DNA of 64,000 nt from CBDCFT01 sp965216365 (GCA_965216365.1 CBDCFT010000070.1:62001-126000), one strand, 5' to 3'. Positions 29,442-38,261 are shown, counted from the first letter of the stretch. Notes: generated from the sequence alone by a model not told the origin. Program-made: numbers and translations.

Positions 29442-29496
29442 AATATTTTTTACCTGCGTAATCGTGTCTAATTCAGGACGTAGGGAGAAGGTGACA

Positions 29497-29715
29497 CCGG
29501 TGATGAGGGGTATCACTGGATGCTATGGCACCTGACCTTACTAAATAGTGACAGAAGACTTGCGCCATGGATGGTGCGTCTTCTCATGGGGTTATATGGA
29601 ATCTTGGGGAGTAAATGGAGCGCGTGGGTTTAACAGGGAATAGCGAAACACCCATTCGTGATTTCAGGGAGAAAATGAGCGATTTGTTCGCTTACAAACC
29701 CACGTGCTCCATCTG
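29497..29715 (+). ncRNA. Candidate structured RNA or structured leader
   Basis: Three strong stems occur in order. CCGGTGAT/ATCACTGG is at 29497-29519. AGAAGAC plus GCGCCAT pairs with ATGGTGC plus GTCTTCT at 29553-29584, with a two-base bulge. A long outer stem joins 29613-29631 (AAATGGAGCGCGTGGGTTT) to 29696-29714, 17 of 19 pairing, and encloses the inner hairpin AGCGA/TCGCT at 29678-29692. It matches no RNA family I know. Strand is assumed from the downstream genes. Confidence 0.3.
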
Positions 29716-29765
29716 CTATTCAACGATAAACTTTTTATTACGGTTTTCTCTTACGGGGGTACGAA

Positions 29766-29972
29766 ATGTCCATGTGGCGAGTTCGACATGAAAAAAAGGA
29801 AAATATCACTGACCTGGTTCTGGTTGACCTGACCAACACAAAAACGGGTAACTCAAAGCAGGTTTTGACCAAGGATGACTATCAGGCTGTCACCCAGGAA
29901 CTCGTCATGTTTGCCACAATGGAAGGCGTATCCGCCAGTGCAATAGACATAGAAATTTCTAAAGCACCTTAA
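29766..29972 (+). CDS. Small hypothetical protein
   Basis: A 68-residue protein after a GGGGGT ribosome-like site (MSMWRVRHEKKENITDLVLV, then QVLTKDDYQAVTQELVMFAT). The start suggests a small beta-strand sheet followed by a helix; no membrane segment or Cys. Family not recognised. It lies between the structured interval and a Cys-rich gene and ends 28 bases before the latter, so the two are probably co-transcribed. Confidence 0.55.
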   Translation: MSMWRVRHEKKENITDLVLVDLTNTKTGNSKQVLTKDDYQAVTQELVMFATMEGVSASAIDIEISKAP

Positions 29973-30000
29973 CCGCGCATAGATAAACAGTGAAGAACCG

Positions 30001-30405
30001 ATGAAACAATGTCCGTATTTTAAAAGTCCGGAAGAAGGGGATACCAAACGTCCGTGTTGCCTGCATCCGTGTTTGGACGAGTCCGGCAATCAACAACTTG
30101 GATGCAACGGCGAATTGTTCAATTGCGCCATTCGGTTGGATCAGGACAGTTTAAACGCTTATATTCGAGATGAGATGCGCGGCAAACGGGCGGATTTTAT
30201 CTATAACGACCGCGATCTGCAGGGCGCACTACAAACCGAAAGTAACAGTTGGTTGGCTTTCGAGATGACACGACGTTTTGGCCAGCGTCAGACTCGTGGC
30301 ATTGCTACCGTGTTTAGTTTAAACCGCTTAAATCTCGAGTTTTCCCGAACTACACCACCCATGCCTTTTGGTGACTGGACTATATTTCCATTGTCTTTGG
30401 CCTGA
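30001..30405 (+). CDS. Hypothetical protein with N-terminal Cys cluster
   Basis: A 134-residue protein with a Cys-rich head: Cys4 in KQCPYFKSP, Cys19, 20 and 24 in RPCCLHPC, Cys35 in LGCNG and Cys42 in LFNCAIR. This spacing could hold a zinc or Fe-S site. The remainder (DQDSLNAYIRDEMRGKRADF, FEMTRRFGQRQTRGIATVFS) has no recognised domain and no signal peptide. Its place between a hybrid kinase and a lone receiver suggests a part in that signalling set. Unknown function. Confidence 0.6.
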   Translation: MKQCPYFKSPEEGDTKRPCCLHPCLDESGNQQLGCNGELFNCAIRLDQDSLNAYIRDEMRGKRADFIYNDRDLQGALQTESNSWLAFEMTRRFGQRQTRGIATVFSLNRLNLEFSRTTPPMPFGDWTIFPLSLA

Positions 30406-30508
30406 GTTCCCACGCTGATTTCAGTGTGACTTAAATTTGCTTCCTGTAACCAGTTTACTTCGGTGTAGAATAGCGCCCTGCGTGAACTGAACAGGTATTT
30501 TTAGCATC

Positions 30509-30874
30509 ATGGAATTTCAACCGGTAATTTATCTTATCGACGACAACGTCACTTTACGTGACTTGATGAAAATGTCCGTCGAACGCAAGGGTTATGAGGT
30601 ACGCACATACAGCACGGCGCAGGAATTTCTTGATGACTACGATCCGGTTTTGCCAGGATGTATCGTCGTCGATCTGTATATGCCGGGTATGGATGGCCTG
30701 GCGTTGCAAGAGCACGTGATCAAGCGTGGTATTGAAGCACCGGTCATATTTGTTACCGGTCAAGGCGATACGGATATGGAGGCGAAAGCGAGGGCCTCCG
30801 GAGCAATCGGGTTTTTAGTTAAACCCTACCGCAGCGAACAGCTTATCGAGTTAATCCAGCAAGCGCTGGCATAA
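30509..30874 (+). CDS. Stand-alone receiver-domain response regulator
   Basis: A 121-residue FixJ-like receiver without output domain. IYLIDDN carries the acidic pocket, CIVVDLYMPGMDGLAL the phospho-acceptor Asp, and FLVKPYRSEQL the conserved lysine. It resembles the receiver of the regulator at 25845 (STAQEFL against SASAENFL; PGCIVVDLYMPGM against TGCIVLDVSMPGM). It could shuttle phosphate or act as a sink in the 25-31 kb relay. Confidence 0.9.
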   Translation: MEFQPVIYLIDDNVTLRDLMKMSVERKGYEVRTYSTAQEFLDDYDPVLPGCIVVDLYMPGMDGLALQEHVIKRGIEAPVIFVTGQGDTDMEAKARASGAIGFLVKPYRSEQLIELIQQALA

Positions 30875-30913
30875 GGAATTAGTCTTAAGTGTTTAGTTAT
30901 CAGCCGACAGTAG

Positions 30914-30931
30914 GGCGGAACGTGTTCCGCC
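30914..30931. repeat. REP-like short palindrome, copy 2
   Basis: GGCGGAACGTGTTCCGCC is a near-perfect palindrome between the convergent receiver and FadB-like genes. It matches 16 of 18 bases of the element at 23382-23399 and could serve as a transcript end for both genes. Confidence 0.5.
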
Positions 30932-30948
30932 GACATAACCTCGCGGTC

Positions 30949-33036
30949 TTATGTTTTATTGGAATTCAAATCCGCAAAGGATTGACCGTTTTCCTGCATA
31001 CGTTTTAGTAACGGCGATAAACGCCAAAAGTAACTGTCTTGTTGAGCAAATGTTTTAATCTTGGCGATGACGTTTTCCAAACCAACGTTGTCGGCATAAA
31101 ACAACGGGCCGCCACGCCAGCGTGGAAATCCATAGCCGTGAATTTTCACAATGTCGATATCCAGCGGGCGTCGCGCAATGCCTTCATCAATAATATTGCA
31201 CGCCTCGTTTATCATGGCAAAAATCAAACGATTTTGAATCTCTTCACTGGAAAAGTTTCTACGGTGGATATTTCGCCTACTTGATTCTGCAAGGATGATG
31301 GATTCTGCATCCGGGTTTGGTGCCGGTTGCGCATTGTCAGCGTACACATACCAGCCACGCCCGCTCTTACGGCCAAACCAGCCGCGTTCGCATAGCTGAT
31401 CGGCGATGGACACGTAGCGCTCGTTCGGATCACGGACAGGTGCGAGACGTTTGCGCATTGCCCAGCCGATGTCCAATCCGCTGAGATCATTTACTTTGAA
31501 TGGCCCCATGGCCAGACCGAATGCTTCCATGGCATGATCGATTTCCCACGGTAAAGCACCATCCTCCAGCAGGTAGTCCGCCTGTTTGCGCATATGGGCG
31601 AGCAGGCGATTGCCGATAAACCCCTCGCAAACACCACTCAGGACGCCGATCTTGCCCAAGCGTTTAGCGATGGAAAAGCCAGTCGCAGTAACTTCCGGCA
31701 CGGTATGGTCACCTTTGACAATCTCAAGGAGACGCATGACATGAGCCGGTGAGAAAAAATGTAAACCCAGCACATTTTGTGGATGGTTTGTAGCCTGGGC
31801 AATTTCATTAATATCCAGATACGATGTATTGGTCGCGAGAATCGCGTCATGCCTTGCAGCTTTATCGAGTTGCGCGAACACATTTTTCTTGAGTTCCATG
31901 TTTTCAAATACAGCCTCGATTATGAGATCGGCTTCCCCGGTATTTTCATAGTGTGTTGTTCCTTTGAGATTTTTGAGCGCCCTGATCTTTTCATCTTTAT
32001 CCATGCGCCCGCGGTTAACAAAACCTTGTAAATTATTACCGACATTTTCCAGGCTGGTAGTCAACGCACAGTCATCGCGTTCAAGCAAAGTTACCGGCAA
32101 ACCGGCCTTCAAAAATGCTGCGGCAATACCCGCACCCATGGTGCCGCCGCCGATTACTGCGGCAGAATTAACATCGCGTGACTTGACGTTCGCGTACTCC
32201 GGCACCGTGGATACTACACGTTCCGCAAAAAACACATGCCGTAGTGCGCGCGCTTGATCTGAATTGCGTAACTTTGAGAATATCTTTCGCTCTTTAGCTA
32301 ACCCTTCATCGAAGGATAGTTCCATTGAGGCCTGAATAGCATCAAGCGCCCGAAGCGGACTTTGTTGTCTGCGATACTTTTTTTGCAATCGGGCTTTTTG
32401 TTCGCTGAAAAAATTCGCGGAGACGGGTGGTTTTAGTTGTCTTTCCGACAATCGTGAGAACGGTTTGCCGATGTGATTTTGCGCGAACCGAATGGCGTAG
32501 TCTTTAAGGTTTGTGTCTGCGATACCATTTATCAAACCGATTTTCAATGCTTCAGACGCATTGATGTGTCGTCCGGACGTTATCATGTCTGTCGCTATTT
32601 CTAGTCCAACCAGGCGAGGTAGCCGTTGGGTTCCACCCGCACCGGGAATAATGCCGATGGTGACTTCGGGCAAACCCAGTCTGGCGTGTTTTTCCGCGAC
32701 GCGGTAATGACAACCCAGCGCCAATTCCAACCCACCGCCTAATGCTGTCTCGTGAATTGCCGCAACTACCGGTTTACTCAATTGCTCGATTGCAGCGATC
32801 AGCTCCGGTAACAAAGGTTCGTTTGCGGGTTTGTCAAACTCGCGCACGTCCGCGCCGGCGCAAAAGTGTTTTCCCTTGCCGATAATCACTATCGCTTTAA
32901 CGGTGTCCTCTTGCACTAAAGTATGCAGAGCTTCATGCAGGGATACACGTAAGCCATGCGACAAAGCGTTAACCGGCGGATTGTTAAGGTAAACAACGGC
33001 TGTGTTTTCAACTTTATCCAGTTCTATCGATGTCAT
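30949..33036 (-). CDS. Bifunctional enoyl-CoA hydratase / 3-hydroxyacyl-CoA dehydrogenase (FadB/FadJ-like)
   Basis: A roughly 695-residue beta-oxidation enzyme. The N-terminal crotonase domain contains GKGKHFCAGADVREF and ALGGGLELALGCHYRVAE, then LGLPEVTIGIIPGAGGTQRL with the catalytic glutamates. The C-terminal dehydrogenase has the NAD loop AAVIGGGTMGAGIAAAFLKA, LGLHFFSPAHVMRLLEIV with the catalytic His, and GFIGNRLLAHM. Domain order matches FadB, FadJ and peroxisomal multifunctional enzymes. The ATG at 33036 is preferred over an upstream TTG at 33054. No thiolase gene adjoins it. It is divergent from tctC-like with about 75 bases between. Confidence 0.92.
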   Translation of the reverse strand: MTSIELDKVENTAVVYLNNPPVNALSHGLRVSLHEALHTLVQEDTVKAIVIIGKGKHFCAGADVREFDKPANEPLLPELIAAIEQLSKPVVAAIHETALGGGLELALGCHYRVAEKHARLGLPEVTIGIIPGAGGTQRLPRLVGLEIATDMITSGRHINASEALKIGLINGIADTNLKDYAIRFAQNHIGKPFSRLSERQLKPPVSANFFSEQKARLQKKYRRQQSPLRALDAIQASMELSFDEGLAKERKIFSKLRNSDQARALRHVFFAERVVSTVPEYANVKSRDVNSAAVIGGGTMGAGIAAAFLKAGLPVTLLERDDCALTTSLENVGNNLQGFVNRGRMDKDEKIRALKNLKGTTHYENTGEADLIIEAVFENMELKKNVFAQLDKAARHDAILATNTSYLDINEIAQATNHPQNVLGLHFFSPAHVMRLLEIVKGDHTVPEVTATGFSIAKRLGKIGVLSGVCEGFIGNRLLAHMRKQADYLLEDGALPWEIDHAMEAFGLAMGPFKVNDLSGLDIGWAMRKRLAPVRDPNERYVSIADQLCERGWFGRKSGRGWYVYADNAQPAPNPDAESIILAESSRRNIHRRNFSSEEIQNRLIFAMINEACNIIDEGIARRPLDIDIVKIHGYGFPRWRGGPLFYADNVGLENVIAKIKTFAQQDSYFWRLSPLLKRMQENGQSFADLNSNKT

Positions 33037-33110
33037 TTTGGGTTTCGCGTACAATCAAATAGAAATTAATACAAATGGTAACAACTGGCACTCACGCAGA
33101 GGAGAATAAA

Positions 33111-34085
33111 ATGAAAGCTCATTGCACAAAGCTTTTACTGAGTTTGTTTGTTACATGCATGCTGATTTCCGGCAACACGCATGCACAGGCACAGATCGAA
33201 TCCATCCATTTCCTGATACCTGGCGGCGCAGGTGGCGGCTGGGATGGCACCGCGCGCGGTACGGGTGAGGCGCTAACTAAGGCTGGGTTGGTCGGCTCGG
33301 CGACGTATGAAAACATGTCCGGCGGTGGCGGCGGTAAAGCCATCGGTTATTTATTCGAAAACGCGGACAGTAATCATGGCACGTTAATGGTGAATTCCAC
33401 ACCCATTGTTATTCGTTCGTTGACGGGTCGCTTCCCGCAAAGTTTTCGTGATCTGACCATGATAGCGGGCACGATTGGTGACTATGCGGCGTTGGTTGTT
33501 AAGGCAGACAGCGATATTAATAGTTTCAATGATCTGGTCGATATTTATAACAAAGATCCGCAAGAACTTGCCATAGCCGGCGGTTCCGTACCCGGCGGTA
33601 TGGATCACCTGGTACCGGCGTTGGCATTTAAGGCTGCCGGTGCCGACCCTACCCAAGTCGTGTACTTGCCTTTTGATGCGGGTGGTGAAGCGATGGCGGC
33701 ATTATTGTCCGGTGAAGCGGATGCATTATCAACCGGATTTGGCGAAGCGATTGAGTTGGCAAAAGCGGGTGAAGTGCGTGTGTTGGCGGTGACCGCCGAG
33801 GAGCGTTTGCCCGATGCACCGGATGTCTCGACGTTTAAGGAACAAGGTATAGACGCAACCTTTGTCAACTGGCGTGGCTTTTTTGCTGCACCGGGGTTAC
33901 CCGATGACCAGCGCGATGCCTATATCAAAGTTCTGGGCGACATGTATGACACGCAGGAGTGGGAAACCGTGCGCGCCCGCAATGGTTGGGTGAATATTTA
34001 TAATCCTGGTGACGAGTTCACGACGTTTCTCGAGCAGCAGGAAAAGATCCTTAAAGACTTGATGACAGAGTTGGGTTTTCTTTAA
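33111..34085 (+). CDS. TctC-family extracytoplasmic substrate-binding protein
   Basis: ATG at 33111 has AGAGGAG upstream and a signal peptide (LLLSLFVTCMLISGNTHAQA). The body has the tripartite tricarboxylate transporter receptor pattern: IHFLIPGGAGGGWDGTARG, then TYENMSGGGGGKAIGYL, then a Pro/Gly-rich substrate loop (AIAGGSVPGGMDHLV). About 324 residues. It is the solute receptor for the TctBA membrane proteins just downstream. The ligand could be a tri- or dicarboxylate or another organic anion. Confidence 0.92.
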   Translation: MKAHCTKLLLSLFVTCMLISGNTHAQAQIESIHFLIPGGAGGGWDGTARGTGEALTKAGLVGSATYENMSGGGGGKAIGYLFENADSNHGTLMVNSTPIVIRSLTGRFPQSFRDLTMIAGTIGDYAALVVKADSDINSFNDLVDIYNKDPQELAIAGGSVPGGMDHLVPALAFKAAGADPTQVVYLPFDAGGEAMAALLSGEADALSTGFGEAIELAKAGEVRVLAVTAEERLPDAPDVSTFKEQGIDATFVNWRGFFAAPGLPDDQRDAYIKVLGDMYDTQEWETVRARNGWVNIYNPGDEFTTFLEQQEKILKDLMTELGFL

Positions 34086-34155
34086 GAGAATCTCATACTT
34101 GTGTATCGACCGGTACCCGCAACACGCCGCTGGTCGTCGGTACTGACACAACGTT

Positions 34156-34650
34156 GTGATTAAACTGGATCGCATTATCGCACTGGCGCTGCTCGCGTTC
34201 TCGTCAGCGTATGCCTGGCTGGCGTATAACTACGAGTTACTGCCCTTCGAGCGCAACCTGCCCTTCAAACCCAACACGATGCCGATTGGTTTGTCCGTTA
34301 TCGGCATTGTGTTGTCGTTCGCGGTTTTGGTTTTGCCGCAACGTGCTGATGCCGCCGTTATGGATGAGTCGACGGTTGATACAAAAGAGCAAGAAGCGGT
34401 GCGCATTCAATACGACTGGCTTCGCCCGATCTTGTTGATCGTTCTAATGATTGCCTATGCCTTGTCGCTGCGCCCGTTTGGATTTATCGTCGCTACCGCT
34501 GCATTTCTGGTGCTGGGTTCATCAGTGCTTGGCGAGCGCAAATTTCATATCCTGGTTCCGGTCGCGCTGACAGGTGCGTTTTCTATCTGGTACATCGTGC
34601 AGGAGCTGTTGGGGATTTATATGAATCCCTGGCCGCTGGTTTTTGGTTAG
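34156..34650 (+). CDS. TctB-family small membrane subunit
   Basis: A 164-residue protein starting at GTG. Four hydrophobic segments (IIALALLAFSSAYAWLAY, MPIGLSVIGIVLSFAVLVLP, ILLIVLMIAYALSLRPFGFI and the last near LVPVALTGAFSIWYIVQELL) fit the small subunit of TTT transporters. It stands between the TctC and TctA genes with short gaps, in the usual order. Confidence 0.9.
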   Translation: MIKLDRIIALALLAFSSAYAWLAYNYELLPFERNLPFKPNTMPIGLSVIGIVLSFAVLVLPQRADAAVMDESTVDTKEQEAVRIQYDWLRPILLIVLMIAYALSLRPFGFIVATAAFLVLGSSVLGERKFHILVPVALTGAFSIWYIVQELLGIYMNPWPLVFG

Positions 34651-34655
34651 TCATC

Positions 34656-36164
34656 GTGCTGGAGGGATTGCTGCTCGGTCTGGGAACCGCTTTTTCGCTT
34701 AACAATCTGCTCATGGTGATGGCGGGCGTATTGATTGGCACGTTTATCGGCATGTTGCCGGGACTCGGTCCCATGACCATTATTGCCATCATGATTCCGG
34801 TCGCCATCAAGCTGGGCGATCCGGCAGCAGCGCTGATATTGTTGGCGGGTGTTTATTATGGCGCGATCTTCGGTGGTTCCACATCGTCTATACTGATTAA
34901 CGCGCCCGGTGTTGCCGGTACCGTGGCGACCTCTTTCGATGGTTATCCATTGGCGCGTCAGGGCAAAGCGGGTAAGGCGTTGACGGTAGCTGCCATCGCA
35001 TCTTTTGGCGGTGGCACCATTGGCGCGATATTGCTAATTTTCTTCGCACCCGCTTTAGCTAAACTCGCGTTGCTGTTTCAATCACCGGAATACTTTGCAT
35101 TGATGGTATGCGGTTTGACTGCGATTGCCACGTTCGCCGGTAAAGGCCAGGTATTGAAAGCGTTGCTAATGACTGTATTCGGGTTGATGCTGGCGACAGT
35201 CGGTGAAAGCGCATTGCACAACGCACCGCGTTTCACGCTGGGAGTGATGGACCTGCAATCGGGAATTTATTTTGTCACCCTGGTTATGGGTTTGTTCGCC
35301 ATACCGGAAGCGTTGTTTCTGGTGTTTGATCCATCACGTGGTAAACAGCCAAGGAAAGGCGATGGTGCCATTAAAGATTTACGTATTACCAAGAGCGAAG
35401 CTAAACATATTTCACCGGTAATCGGGCGCCAATCCATTATCGGTTTTCTGATTGGCGTGATGCCGGGCGCAGGCGCGACGATTGCTTCGTTCCTGGGTTA
35501 TGCAATGGAGCGTAACATCGCACCGCAAAAAGACCGTGCCGAATTTGGCAAAGGCTCGATAAAAGGCCTGGCTGCACCGGAGACTGCTAATAATGCCGCC
35601 TGCACAGGTTCCTTTGTACCCCTGTTGACTTTGGGCATACCGGGTTCGGGCACTACGGCCATATTGCTCGGTGCGTTAATTGCGCTGAATGTGAACCCCG
35701 GCCCGCGCCTGATGTTGGACCGCCCGGAAGTGTTTTGGTCGGTTATCATTTCAATGTACATCGGCAATATCGTATTGCTTGTACTGAATCTGCCGTTGAT
35801 TCCGTATATCGCGAAGCTGTTGGCGGTGCCGCGAAATTATTTGGTGCCGTTTGTCCTGTTTTTCGCCTTGATCGGTGCATACATCGGACAAAACAATTCT
35901 ACGGAACTGCTCATCATGGTCGGACTCGGCGTCATGGCAACATTGTTTCGCTTCGCACATTACCCGCTGCCGCCATTGATTATCGGTTTCATCCTGGGCG
36001 GTATGCTGGAAGACAACCTGGGTCGCGCTATCCGCAAGTCAAATGGATTTGATTTTCTATGGGAGCGGCCGCTAACGTTATCTCTGCTGGTTGTTGCTGT
36101 CTTATTTCTGGTTGTCCCGTTGATTAATGATTGGCGGGCAGCCAGGAAAACGATTTCGAATTAG
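34656..36164 (+). CDS. TctA-family large membrane permease subunit
   Basis: A 502-residue protein starting at GTG 5 bases after tctB. It has the conserved TctA motifs GMLPGLGPMTIIAIMIPVA, GAIFGGSTSSILINAPG, GVMPGAGATIASFLGYAME and APETANNAACTGSFVPLLTL. About 12 membrane segments. With TctC and TctB it makes a complete secondary uptake system for an organic acid. The downstream FAD oxidase probably processes the imported compound or a related one. Confidence 0.93.
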   Translation: MLEGLLLGLGTAFSLNNLLMVMAGVLIGTFIGMLPGLGPMTIIAIMIPVAIKLGDPAAALILLAGVYYGAIFGGSTSSILINAPGVAGTVATSFDGYPLARQGKAGKALTVAAIASFGGGTIGAILLIFFAPALAKLALLFQSPEYFALMVCGLTAIATFAGKGQVLKALLMTVFGLMLATVGESALHNAPRFTLGVMDLQSGIYFVTLVMGLFAIPEALFLVFDPSRGKQPRKGDGAIKDLRITKSEAKHISPVIGRQSIIGFLIGVMPGAGATIASFLGYAMERNIAPQKDRAEFGKGSIKGLAAPETANNAACTGSFVPLLTLGIPGSGTTAILLGALIALNVNPGPRLMLDRPEVFWSVIISMYIGNIVLLVLNLPLIPYIAKLLAVPRNYLVPFVLFFALIGAYIGQNNSTELLIMVGLGVMATLFRFAHYPLPPLIIGFILGGMLEDNLGRAIRKSNGFDFLWERPLTLSLLVVAVLFLVVPLINDWRAARKTISN

Positions 36165-36196
36165 AATACCGAACTAAAACGTTTATACATGTTACG

Positions 36197-37471
36197 TTGA
36201 CAGCCAATCAATATATTTCCTTGTGGGACGAGACCGCACCGCCGGCTCTTGACGTGGACCCTTTACCCGGCGACGCGGATATTGATGTGCTCATTGTTGG
36301 CGGCGGATTCACCGGTTGTTCCGCCGCCTTGTACCTCGCGAAGCGAAGCGTTGGAACAATTTTGCTTGAGGCGAACAAATTCGGCTACGGTGGTTCGGGT
36401 CGTAACGTGGGTCTGGTGAATGCCGGTGTGTGGTTGCCTCCGCTAACAGTCATCGAACAATTGGGCGAACAAAAGGGCCGGCGTTTGATTGCCGAGTTGG
36501 GCGCGGGCCCCAAACTTGTATTTTCCCTTATCGAGCAATATGACATCGACTGTGAAGCGCGTCGCAACGGTACGATTCATGCCGCGCATTCTGCAGCCGG
36601 GTTCAAAGATTTGGCACAACGCGCTGAACAATGGCATGCGCTTGATGCGCCAGTCGAATTGCTGGATGAGCATGAGACACGGGAGAGAATTCAATCGGAT
36701 ATATTTCACGGCGGATTACTGGATAAACGCGCCGGCACCATCAACCCGATGGGTTATGTGCGCGGGCTGGCACGGGCAGCGGCCAATGCCGGCGCGCGAC
36801 TGCATACCGGCACCCGCGTTACCGGACTTGCGCGTAAAGATGGTCAATGGATGGTTCAAACGACTCACGGATCGATCAATGCGCAACGCGTCATTGTCGC
36901 GACTAATGCGTATGGCGATAACTTATGGCCGGAATTGCCAAAGACATTTACGCCGATGAATTATTATCAAGTGGCCAGCAAGCCGCTTGGGGATCGTATT
37001 AAAAATATCGTGCCCCGGCGTGAGGGCATTTGGGATACTGCTCCAATCATGTCGTCGCTGCGTATTGATATGCAAGATCGGTTAATACTGGGAAGCATGG
37101 GCAAGATTATAGGTGGAAGCGGCGGACTCAGCCGCCGTTGGGCCAACAGGACTCGGGAGCGTATGTTCCCTCAGCTCGGTGATGTTGAGTGGGAACATTG
37201 CTGGCATGGAACTATCGCGTTAACGCCGAGTCACACACCATCCATATACAATCCGGCGCCGGGACTGTTTTGTCCTATGGGTTACAACGGTCGTGGCATC
37301 GCACCGGGAACGGTGTTTGGCAAGGGCGTTGCGGAGTATATTGCGAGCGGCGATGAATCGGTTTTGCCGCAGCCTTTGACAAAACCCGTGGCCGATACTT
37401 TTCGCGGAGTAAAGTTTATAGCGATGGAGGTTGCTTTTAAAGCCCGGCAGATTATGCGTGGCTTTATCTAA
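36197..37471 (+). CDS. FAD-dependent amine/amino-acid oxidoreductase (DAO family)
   Basis: The FAD-binding motif is DIDVLIVGGGFTGCSAALYL, with LLEANKFGYGGSGRNVGLVN close behind. The C-terminus (FCPMGYNGRGIAPGTVFGKG, then VAEYIASGDE) matches gamma-glutamylputrescine-oxidase-like and related DAO proteins. About 424 residues from TTG at 36197; an upstream TTG at 36131 would overlap tctA by 34 bases. It follows TctCBA directly, suggesting the operon imports and oxidises an amine or N-containing acid. Substrate unproven. Confidence 0.85.
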   Translation: MTANQYISLWDETAPPALDVDPLPGDADIDVLIVGGGFTGCSAALYLAKRSVGTILLEANKFGYGGSGRNVGLVNAGVWLPPLTVIEQLGEQKGRRLIAELGAGPKLVFSLIEQYDIDCEARRNGTIHAAHSAAGFKDLAQRAEQWHALDAPVELLDEHETRERIQSDIFHGGLLDKRAGTINPMGYVRGLARAAANAGARLHTGTRVTGLARKDGQWMVQTTHGSINAQRVIVATNAYGDNLWPELPKTFTPMNYYQVASKPLGDRIKNIVPRREGIWDTAPIMSSLRIDMQDRLILGSMGKIIGGSGGLSRRWANRTRERMFPQLGDVEWEHCWHGTIALTPSHTPSIYNPAPGLFCPMGYNGRGIAPGTVFGKGVAEYIASGDESVLPQPLTKPVADTFRGVKFIAMEVAFKARQIMRGFI

Positions 37472-37513
37472 AAAGTAAGAACTCGATAAAAATTTTCCTG
37501 GGCAAAGTATGTT

Positions 37514-38242
37514 TCAGGATCGGTTAAACGTCGTTGTTGAGTTGGATACTCCAAACACTTCCAGCAGCGATTGTTCGCCTTTGGGGAAAAAATGCACTAC
37601 CCGGGTTCCATCAATTCTTTTAGCCCATTTTTTCTGGTAACAGTGATTCAGGATAGCTGCCCCCAATGAACCAGCCAGATGATGTCGACGAACACTCCAA
37701 TCCAGGCACGGTCGGCACAAGGGGCGTTTTGATTTTGGGGTCGTCTGAATATCGATATTGAGGCCTTTAATAAACTCCCGGCCCTTTCTTGTTAAATCGA
37801 TAGTGGGTGCCTTTTGATCTTTATTCCGATGGACTCGTATGAAACGCTGTTTCAGAAAAGAGTCATAGATCGCAACACCGAGGTCACCAGCCAAATGGTC
37901 GTAACACACCCTGGCTTTTCTCAGTGCCGGTTCCCGTGGTCCTGGCCGAACCCTTGTAGCCCCTGTACGTTGCGCGACGCCCATCAGACTTTCCAGTAAC
38001 TGAGCGACATCCGGTGCGGCCAAACGAAAATAACGGTGTCTACCCTGACTTTCTACAGCTACTAATCCTGCGTCTTCGAGTTTGGCGAGATGTGAACTCG
38101 CAGTTTGTTTCGTAATATTGGCTTCCGTGGCGAGTTCCGTCGCCGTTAGCGCCTCTCCGGACATTAGAGCGGTCAGCATGGCGCACCTGGCGTGATCGCC
38201 GATCAATGCGGCAATACCAACAATGTTAGGACCATCTTTCAT
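37514..38242 (-). CDS. ArsR-type winged-helix transcriptional regulator
   Basis: A 242-residue regulator. The N-terminal HTH reads ALTATELATEANITKQTASS, then HLAKLEDAGLV, typical of ArsR proteins. The C-terminal part contains an internal repeat: CYDHLAGDLGVAIYDSFLKQ and CLDWSVRRHHLAGSLGAAIL, with Cys and His that could sense a ligand or metal. A perfect inverted repeat lies two bases upstream of its start, between it and the NIPSNAP gene, suggesting autoregulation and control of the divergent pair. Confidence 0.9.
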   Translation of the reverse strand: MKDGPNIVGIAALIGDHARCAMLTALMSGEALTATELATEANITKQTASSHLAKLEDAGLVAVESQGRHRYFRLAAPDVAQLLESLMGVAQRTGATRVRPGPREPALRKARVCYDHLAGDLGVAIYDSFLKQRFIRVHRNKDQKAPTIDLTRKGREFIKGLNIDIQTTPKSKRPLCRPCLDWSVRRHHLAGSLGAAILNHCYQKKWAKRIDGTRVVHFFPKGEQSLLEVFGVSNSTTTFNRS

Positions 38243-38243
38243 A

Positions 38244-38261
38244 GTTCGATCCTAATCGAAC
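38244..38261. promoter_or_regulatory. Inverted-repeat operator candidate for the ArsR-type regulator
   Basis: GTTCGAT-CCTA-ATCGAAC: two perfect seven-base arms around four bases, immediately upstream of the regulator ATG and about 60 bases before the divergent NIPSNAP start. Confidence 0.6.

Larger units (their letters stand above)
29363..29765. other. 403-base gene-free interval rich in palindromes and hairpins
   Basis: No credible coding sequence. The left third holds an AT-rich palindrome and a motif that recurs at 42426-42440. The rest holds three successive stem-loops listed separately. A GGGGGT ribosome-like site ends the interval just before the 68-residue gene at 29766. Confidence 0.6.
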
